Below are positions 50,415 to 54,964 of a stretch of 54,964 nucleotides of DNA, one piece after another (positions within the stretch are counted from its first letter, which is position 1; the number at the start of each line of letters is the position of its first letter). Position numbers and translations under genes: made by a program. Below the pieces are notes generated by a model. The model worked only from the letters and a program-made list of their open reading frames with translations. It was not told where the DNA came from and made no database searches. Source of the DNA: an uncultured Clostridia bacterium (GTDB lineage: Bacteria > Bacillota > Clostridia > UBA1381); contig CAKSOE010000019.1 in assembly GCA_934476675.1 (NCBI GenBank), forward strand, positions 1 to 54,964, read 5' to 3'.

Positions 50415-50582
50415 ATGATAAAACAAATGAAACTAAGTAATTTCTGCAAGGAGTACGATATGAGCAGGACAACAGTGTTAGATTTAATATACCATCAGCA
50501 TTTGCCGGGATATAAAATCGGAGGACGTTGGTATATTGACATGAAAGAATTCAGTGATTGGAGGGAGCTTCAGAATGCATAA
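50415..50582 (+). CDS. Small excisionase-like HTH protein (55 aa)
   Basis: The 55-residue protein starts at an ATG behind AGAAAGGA and is absent from larger-frame scans because of its length. It reads MIKQMKLSNFCKEYDMSRTT, then GYKIGGRWYIDMKEFSDW, the layout of MerR-like/excisionase HTH proteins in integrative elements, in which a winged-helix ends with RWYIxxxxxxxW. A similar C-terminal half is found at 308-366. A fragment of an integrase follows after a promoter, so this is the classic xis-int end of an element. Confidence 0.65.
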   Translation: MIKQMKLSNFCKEYDMSRTTVLDLIYHQHLPGYKIGGRWYIDMKEFSDWRELQNA

Positions 50583-50589
50583 TAATTTC

Positions 50590-50618
50590 TTGACTTTATT
50601 TCAAATGGGTGATATAAT
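50590..50618 (+). promoter_or_regulatory. Promoter downstream of the xis-like gene
   Basis: TTGACT (50590-50595) and TATAAT (50613-50618) are 17 bp apart. It would have transcribed an integrase and now drives the fragment and probably the secreted-protein gene at 50794. Confidence 0.7.
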
Positions 50619-50668
50619 ATCCGCAGATATAAGTTGCTGCTTGTTATATATGAAAGGAGCAAATTAAT

Positions 50669-50762
50669 ATGCCTAAAATATCATATAACAAGCGACCAGA
50701 CGGAAGATACAATAATAGGAAGGGATGAGAATGGAAAAAGAAAAGTAAAAACATTATTTGTG
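50669..50762 (+). pseudogene. N-terminal fragment of a tyrosine integrase (frameshifted)
   Basis: ATG at 50669 follows GAAAGGAG. The first codons read MPKISYNKRPDGRYNN, a typical start of AP2-like/Int-family recombinases, and after a +1 shift the sequence continues IGRDENGKRKVKTLFV. The frame then dissolves into the leader of the next gene. It is a dead 5' fragment of an integrase. Confidence 0.7.
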
Positions 50763-50779
50763 CCGCCGCACAGCGGCGG
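50763..50779 (+). other. GC-rich hairpin just before the secreted-protein RBS
   Basis: CCGCCGC-ACA-GCGGCGG is a perfect 7-bp stem ending six bases before the GGAGG site of the gene at 50794. It lacks a T-run and may affect mRNA stability or simply be the ragged edge of the integrase remnant. Confidence 0.45.
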
Positions 50780-50793
50780 AATGGAGGATTAAA

Positions 50794-53256
50794 ATGAAAA
50801 AAACTGCTGCAATTCTCAGCGCACTTTTTACTGTAATGCTTTCGGTATCGGCATATGCCGCGGAAAGCTGTGATTTGAAATTTACGCAAGACACAAACGG
50901 AAAATACATTTTTTGCAACAATCATGAATTTATACGCCGCAGCGATTTGGCGGATACTTCAAATGAAAGTGCAAAATTTATTATGAATAATGAGGGACTT
51001 GAAGCTGATAATTACGCGCTTTTTGCATCTCATGTAAACCACACGGAAAAGAGAAATGCGGACGGAACGCAGATATTGGAGGCAGGCTTTGATATAGAGC
51101 TTGACGTACTGTTCCGTGCAGAGGAGGAAAGCGTTGTACGGCTTACCGCACTTGGGTTTGAAGTGCCGCAGAATAAGCAGTATTGGTATAACGGAGCGTC
51201 CTATACCTACGAAGACGAATGGGGATGCTTTAACGCATGGGCGTCATATATCGGAATGCCTGTGCGCCAGATTGATTCGGGAGTATTGTATGAACCTCAG
51301 GCAATCGAACCGGTGGAATTTACGGTGAAGCCGGGGGATAGGGTATGGCTTTCGGAATATATTCCGAATTACTGCGAGACGCCGTTTTTCAGACCGGTGT
51401 TTCTTATGCTGGATTTTACGGTAGTATCGGGAAAATGTGACGTAAATGTTGCGGCATTAAAATCAACCGGAACATTGGGCGACAGAAGCTTTTTTGATGA
51501 TAACGCATCATACGGATACTATGACCGCGACAGGCAGCACAAGGGCATTTCGGACAGCATAAACAAAGTGAATACGGAACTGTCGTACACGATTGATGAC
51601 TGGACATGGAGCGATACAAAACTGCCGGTTACCGTATATAACTGCTATCAGCCCAACGGATATACAACAGACAGATGGTACACTCACTTAAATCCTCATG
51701 CCGATGAATGGTCGTATGATTTATGTGCGGAATCAGATATGCTTTCATTTAAGTATTATGACCCGAATAAAAAGTATTTTTACGGAAAATCGGTAAAGGA
51801 TAAAGATGATTACTGGTATTTTGATACAGAGCACAACGACACATCAACCTATCCGGGAATGGCGTTTGGGCAAAAATCGTATTATGTCCCGAACTCAATA
51901 GCGGACGGCAAAGCGCCGCGCGAATATGTCTGCAATCTCGGAAATTACGGTGTAATAGAACGCTACAAGATAAATATTACAAATAACGGAAACATGACGA
52001 GATATTTTAATTATTCGCTCAGCACCGCATCAAATAATGTTGTGGTGCTTCGTGACGAAAACGGAAATTCCGTAAACGGATATGCGCTCTGCAAGGGCAC
52101 GAATAAAATGAGAATCCCCGATAATATGGCGTGCGTGGAACTGCCGGCACAGAAAACGACTTCGTTTATTATAGATGTTGTTCTGACCACGAATTATGCC
52201 GGAGGTATGGAAAATTCAATGATAATAACCGATACGGCAAAGCCTGTTGAGGTGTATACTTCGGACAGAAGTGAAATCGTTAAAGATTATCGGTATACGG
52301 GACGCGAATTTTATAAATGGAAAAAAGGAAAGCTGTATTTGTCGAAAGATAATGAGGATTGGCAGGAGAAAGAGCTGCCGCAGAACGTAAAGGGAATATT
52401 TAACGGTAACTGGAATGAGTATGAGATAAAATACAGCGGCGGCGGATATATGGTAAAGGCAATGCTCTATGACGGAATACCGTATTACGGCGTAAGAGAC
52501 TTTTTCACGGAGGTATATTTCCTTGATGAAGATTTCAATCTTAAAGGAAGTGAAAAATTCAGAAATTATCCCACCTCAATGACCGCCGTTCAGAACGGCT
52601 TTTATGTAAATGCAGGTACTCCGATGTATTCGGCAGATGCGAAAAAATGGGAAATGCACGGTTCGAAAATGCCGTGTTGGAATTACGGCAGATTCAGTGC
52701 AAAAACGAAAAACGGTGAAATATATCTGAGCGAAAACGGAACGGAATTTTACCATGTGAATTATACGGATTTCAAGCCGAAGTATATTGATTCGCTGGGT
52801 GATTTATATTACAGCGCAGTCGGCAACAGTCTATATATCTCCTCAGACGGAATTTATTGGGAGAAGATGGAAGCACAAAACAGAATAAAGTCGCTTTACA
52901 GGACGGATAAAGAACTTGTAATAAATAAAACAGAAAGGTTTGCACTGCCCGAATTTGCTGAAAAAACAGTGTTAAAGATTAATGATGAATATATTTCGGC
53001 AAACGCACCGATTGAAAAGGACGGGGCGTTGTTTGTGCCGCTGCGTGCGGCGGCACAAAGCCTCGGCGCAGAGGTTGTATGGAACGGCAGCGGAGTGGAT
53101 ATTGTAATAAACGGAAAAACGTCGCAGGCGGCGGCTGACGGAGTAAACGCTTTCGTTTCGGACGGTACAATGATGATAAAGACAGATGTACTGGCTGCCG
53201 TTACTGACAGCGAATTTGTACAAAATGGCTTGACGGCGGAATTTACGGGAAGATAA
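50794..53256 (+). CDS. Secreted protein with C-terminal copper-amine-oxidase-like domain
   Basis: I choose the ATG at 50794 (GGAGG 9 bp upstream), giving 820 residues with a clear signal peptide: MKKTAAILSALFTVMLSVSA followed by YAAES. The long central part is rich in Tyr, Trp, Asn and beta strands (repeats such as KLYLSKDNEDWQE, EIYLSENGTEF, SLYISSDGIYWEK resemble a beta-propeller). The last 90 residues are a copper amine oxidase N-terminal-like (PF07833) domain: PIEKDGALFVPLRAAAQSLG then VDIVINGKTSQ. Such domains are common in extracellular proteins of Clostridia. It is probably an exported surface or carbohydrate-binding protein; no catalytic motif is visible. Confidence 0.75.
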   Translation: MKKTAAILSALFTVMLSVSAYAAESCDLKFTQDTNGKYIFCNNHEFIRRSDLADTSNESAKFIMNNEGLEADNYALFASHVNHTEKRNADGTQILEAGFDIELDVLFRAEEESVVRLTALGFEVPQNKQYWYNGASYTYEDEWGCFNAWASYIGMPVRQIDSGVLYEPQAIEPVEFTVKPGDRVWLSEYIPNYCETPFFRPVFLMLDFTVVSGKCDVNVAALKSTGTLGDRSFFDDNASYGYYDRDRQHKGISDSINKVNTELSYTIDDWTWSDTKLPVTVYNCYQPNGYTTDRWYTHLNPHADEWSYDLCAESDMLSFKYYDPNKKYFYGKSVKDKDDYWYFDTEHNDTSTYPGMAFGQKSYYVPNSIADGKAPREYVCNLGNYGVIERYKINITNNGNMTRYFNYSLSTASNNVVVLRDENGNSVNGYALCKGTNKMRIPDNMACVELPAQKTTSFIIDVVLTTNYAGGMENSMIITDTAKPVEVYTSDRSEIVKDYRYTGREFYKWKKGKLYLSKDNEDWQEKELPQNVKGIFNGNWNEYEIKYSGGGYMVKAMLYDGIPYYGVRDFFTEVYFLDEDFNLKGSEKFRNYPTSMTAVQNGFYVNAGTPMYSADAKKWEMHGSKMPCWNYGRFSAKTKNGEIYLSENGTEFYHVNYTDFKPKYIDSLGDLYYSAVGNSLYISSDGIYWEKMEAQNRIKSLYRTDKELVINKTERFALPEFAEKTVLKINDEYISANAPIEKDGALFVPLRAAAQSLGAEVVWNGSGVDIVINGKTSQAAADGVNAFVSDGTMMIKTDVLAAVTDSEFVQNGLTAEFTGR

Positions 53257-53259
53257 ATT

Positions 53260-53874
53260 ATGTATAAGGTAAAAGAAACAATAATTGTTGAGGGAACGTA
53301 TGACAAGATAAAGCTTTCCGGTTTTGTGGACGGAGTTATTCTCACAACAAACGGATTTACGGTGTTCAGAGACGCAAAACTTTTGGAAAGTATAAAAAGC
53401 CTTGCAAAAAAAACAGGAATAGTTATTTTGACCGATGCGGACAGCGCCGGATTTAAGATACGGAATTTTATAAAGCAAAGTATAGAAAGCGGAACGGTGC
53501 TGCACGCATACATTCCTGATGTAAAGGGTAAAGAAAGGCGCAAGCGTATTCCCGGAAAAGAGGGACTTTTGGGCGTTGAGGGAATAGACGAGGAGACAAT
53601 AATAAATGCGCTGAAAAAGGCAGGCTGCACAATTGACGGCGGAAAGGAATGTCCGCGTGCGGAAAGAAAAATCACAAAGGCGGATATGTACGCCGCCGGG
53701 TTTTCGGGAGGCGCTCAAAGCGCCTTGCTCCGCAAAAAAGCGGCACAAATTCTCGGAATACCGTCAAAAATATCAGCTAATATGCTTACAGATGTCATAA
53801 ACAGACTGCTGACGTATGATGAATTTTGCGGAATGGCTGAAAAAATAAAGAGCGGTTTAAGCAAAGACTTGTAA
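53260..53874 (+). CDS. rnmV: Toprim/DUF4093 protein, ribonuclease M5-like
   Basis: The 204-residue protein begins with a Toprim domain: the acidic motif IIVEGTYDKIKL (residues 8-19) and ILTDADSAGFKIRN (near 66-79) match the metal-binding positions of RNase M5 and DnaG-type nucleases. The C-terminal half, starting near residue 120 with the RAERKITKADMYAAGFSGG segment, corresponds to DUF4093. RNase M5 matures 5S rRNA. It starts 4 bp after the secreted-protein gene and its stop codon lies in the next promoter. The general class is firm; M5 activity is inferred. Confidence 0.8.
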   Translation: MYKVKETIIVEGTYDKIKLSGFVDGVILTTNGFTVFRDAKLLESIKSLAKKTGIVILTDADSAGFKIRNFIKQSIESGTVLHAYIPDVKGKERRKRIPGKEGLLGVEGIDEETIINALKKAGCTIDGGKECPRAERKITKADMYAAGFSGGAQSALLRKKAAQILGIPSKISANMLTDVINRLLTYDEFCGMAEKIKSGLSKDL

Positions 53875-53897
53875 ATTGAAAGAAAATGATGTATAAT
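53869..53897 (+). promoter_or_regulatory. Promoter of the glycosyltransferase gene
   Basis: TTGTAA (53869-53874, overlapping the rnmV stop codon) and TATAAT (53892-53897) have a 17-bp spacer. Confidence 0.6.
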
Positions 53898-53931
53898 AAA
53901 AGCTAATAAGCAAGAAGGATTTGATAAAATA

Positions 53932-54897
53932 ATGAACGGAGTAAATTTATATATAGTCATTCCGTGCTATAATGAGGAGGAGGTATTACCCGAAACCTCA
54001 AAAAGAATGCTTGATTTAATGAACAGAATGAAATCGGAGGGACTGGTAAATAATAAAAGCAGAATATGCTTTGTTGATGACGGTTCTTCCGATGCGACAT
54101 GGAAGATAATAGACGGCCTTGCAAAGGAGCATACCGAAATTTCCGGTATAAAGCTTGCGCATAACGCAGGGCATCAGAATGCGCTTTTGGGTGGACTTAT
54201 GACGGTGAAAGACCATTGCGACTGTGCGGTTTCGATTGATGCCGATTTGCAGGACGATATTGAGGTTATTCCACAGATGGTGCGTGATTTTACGGACGGT
54301 TGCGATGTCGTTTACGGTGTTCGGAATAAGCGTAAAACGGACACGTTTTTTAAACGTGCCACCGCACTGGGATTTTATAAGTTTATGCAGCTTATGGGCG
54401 TGAAAATTGTGTTTAATCATGCGGATTTCAGGCTGATGAGCAGACGTGCGCTCAATGCGCTTGCGGAGTTTCCCGAAAGAAATTTGTTTTTGCGCGGAAT
54501 GACTCCGCTTGTGGGTTTTAAATCGAGCTGCCGCTATTATGACAGGGCGGAACGCTTTGCCGGCAAATCGAAATATCCGCTGAAAAAAATGCTTTCCTTT
54601 GCATTTGACGGAATAACCTCGTTTAGCGTAAGCCCTATTCGGGCAATTTCATTTTTGGGCGGAATTGTGTGTGTAATATCGGTAATTATGGCGGCATATA
54701 CGCTTTTTGAAAAGCTTTTCCGCGATACGGATTCCGGCTGGGCATCACTTATGATGTCAATATGGTTTATCGGCGGAGTTACATTGCTCTCAGTAGGGCT
54801 TATCGGTGAATACATCGGTAAAATATACAAAGAAGTCAAAAGACGACCGAGATATATAATAGAGGCATACGTAACCTCGGAGGAGTCGGCTGAATAA
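53932..54897 (+). CDS. Family 2 glycosyltransferase with C-terminal membrane helices
   Basis: The 321-residue protein has a GT2/GtrB-type catalytic domain: the DxD-type motif DDGSSDATWK near residue 45, SIDADLQDD near 100, NHADFRLMSRRAL near 165 and RNLFLRGM near 187. Two hydrophobic helices lie near residues 240-262 and 275-300, placing it in the membrane. GtrB/DPM1-like enzymes move glucose or mannose onto undecaprenyl or dolichyl phosphate, so a lipid-linked sugar donor is likely. The last bases of the window lie just after the stop. Confidence 0.92.
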   Translation: MNGVNLYIVIPCYNEEEVLPETSKRMLDLMNRMKSEGLVNNKSRICFVDDGSSDATWKIIDGLAKEHTEISGIKLAHNAGHQNALLGGLMTVKDHCDCAVSIDADLQDDIEVIPQMVRDFTDGCDVVYGVRNKRKTDTFFKRATALGFYKFMQLMGVKIVFNHADFRLMSRRALNALAEFPERNLFLRGMTPLVGFKSSCRYYDRAERFAGKSKYPLKKMLSFAFDGITSFSVSPIRAISFLGGIVCVISVIMAAYTLFEKLFRDTDSGWASLMMSIWFIGGVTLLSVGLIGEYIGKIYKEVKRRPRYIIEAYVTSEESAE

Positions 54898-54964
54898 AAT
54901 CGCCCACAGCACAGCTTTTTGCTCGGGGCGGTACACACGTACAGCACCACTCGCAGCAAAGCCG
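54895..54964. repeat. Start of a palindromic repeat, relative of the 9.4-kb array (cut by the window end)
   Basis: The stop codon of the glycosyltransferase overlaps TAAAATCGCCCA (54895-54906), the same 12 bases that open the array units at 9400-9411. Further on there is GTAC-ACAC-GTAC (54931-54942), parallel to CGTAC-ACTGA-GTACG in the array, then a GCAGCAAAGC arm that pairs with GCTTTTTGC upstream. Only the first 70 bases are visible. Confidence 0.6.

Overview
The window looks like chromosome from a low-to-moderate GC, anaerobic Firmicute of the Clostridia (gut Oscillospiraceae/Lachnospiraceae type). The evidence is pta-ackA acetate fermentation, a PPi-type phosphofructokinase, the redox repressor Rex, Lon plus a LonB-like ATPase, an RNase M5-like Toprim protein, strong AGGAGG-type ribosome binding sites, textbook TTGACA-17-TATAAT promoters, and many carbohydrate-active and AraC-type genes. 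The placement rests on gene content only; no rRNA, tRNA or CRISPR array was seen.

Layout. 1-0.5 kb: the 3' end of a beta-lactamase-like serine hydrolase and a chimeric remnant. 0.6-9.4 kb: housekeeping genes (pta, ackA, a shortened asparagine-synthetase-like gene, ilvA, then HD protein-recX-rimO-pgsA-hisIE). 9.4-9.75 kb: three tandem palindromic units with an exact 125-bp period; a diverged relative starts at the last bases of the window. 9.85-11.6 kb: GH31 glycosidase and PspC protein. 11.7-17.6 kb (minus): HAD phosphatase, engB, lon, and a two-gene DNA-metabolism/radical SAM pair. 17.7-29.7 kb: a LonB-like ATPase without its protease half, a heparinase-like lyase, a CDF metal exporter behind an attenuator-like leader, rex, a P-loop/Asp23 fusion, ruvX, cca, PPi-PFK, and a small AraC-centred locus with paired promoters.

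29.75-35.1 kb is a decayed mobile region: a large serine recombinase abutting a 5'-truncated conserved gene, fragments of a repressor, a Cro-like protein and a tyrosine integrase, two hypothetical proteins, a palindromic element, and an htpG gene broken by a homopolymer frameshift and a transposase remnant.

35.3-50.4 kb is the most interesting part: an AraC regulator and twelve metabolic genes all on the plus strand. They encode an intracellular six-hairpin-like enzyme, Ldh2-family dehydrogenase, KDPG-type aldolase, aldo/keto reductase, type-2 glycerate kinase, a divergent enolase paralog, aldehyde dehydrogenase, PfkB kinase, fucose-isomerase-like protein, class II aldolase, SDR and a DUF4867 protein. 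Together they suggest catabolism of an unusual sugar or sugar acid by an isomerase-kinase-aldolase branch and a dehydratase/2-keto-3-deoxy-acid aldolase branch, with glycerate as a possible intermediate. No transporter is present. Mobile-element debris lies on both sides (htpG/transposase on the left, xis-like and integrase fragments on the right), so the block may be an acquired island. The substrate is not determinable from sequence alone.

50.8-54.9 kb: a secreted 820-aa protein with a copper-amine-oxidase-like C-terminal domain, an RNase M5-like protein and a membrane-anchored family 2 glycosyltransferase.
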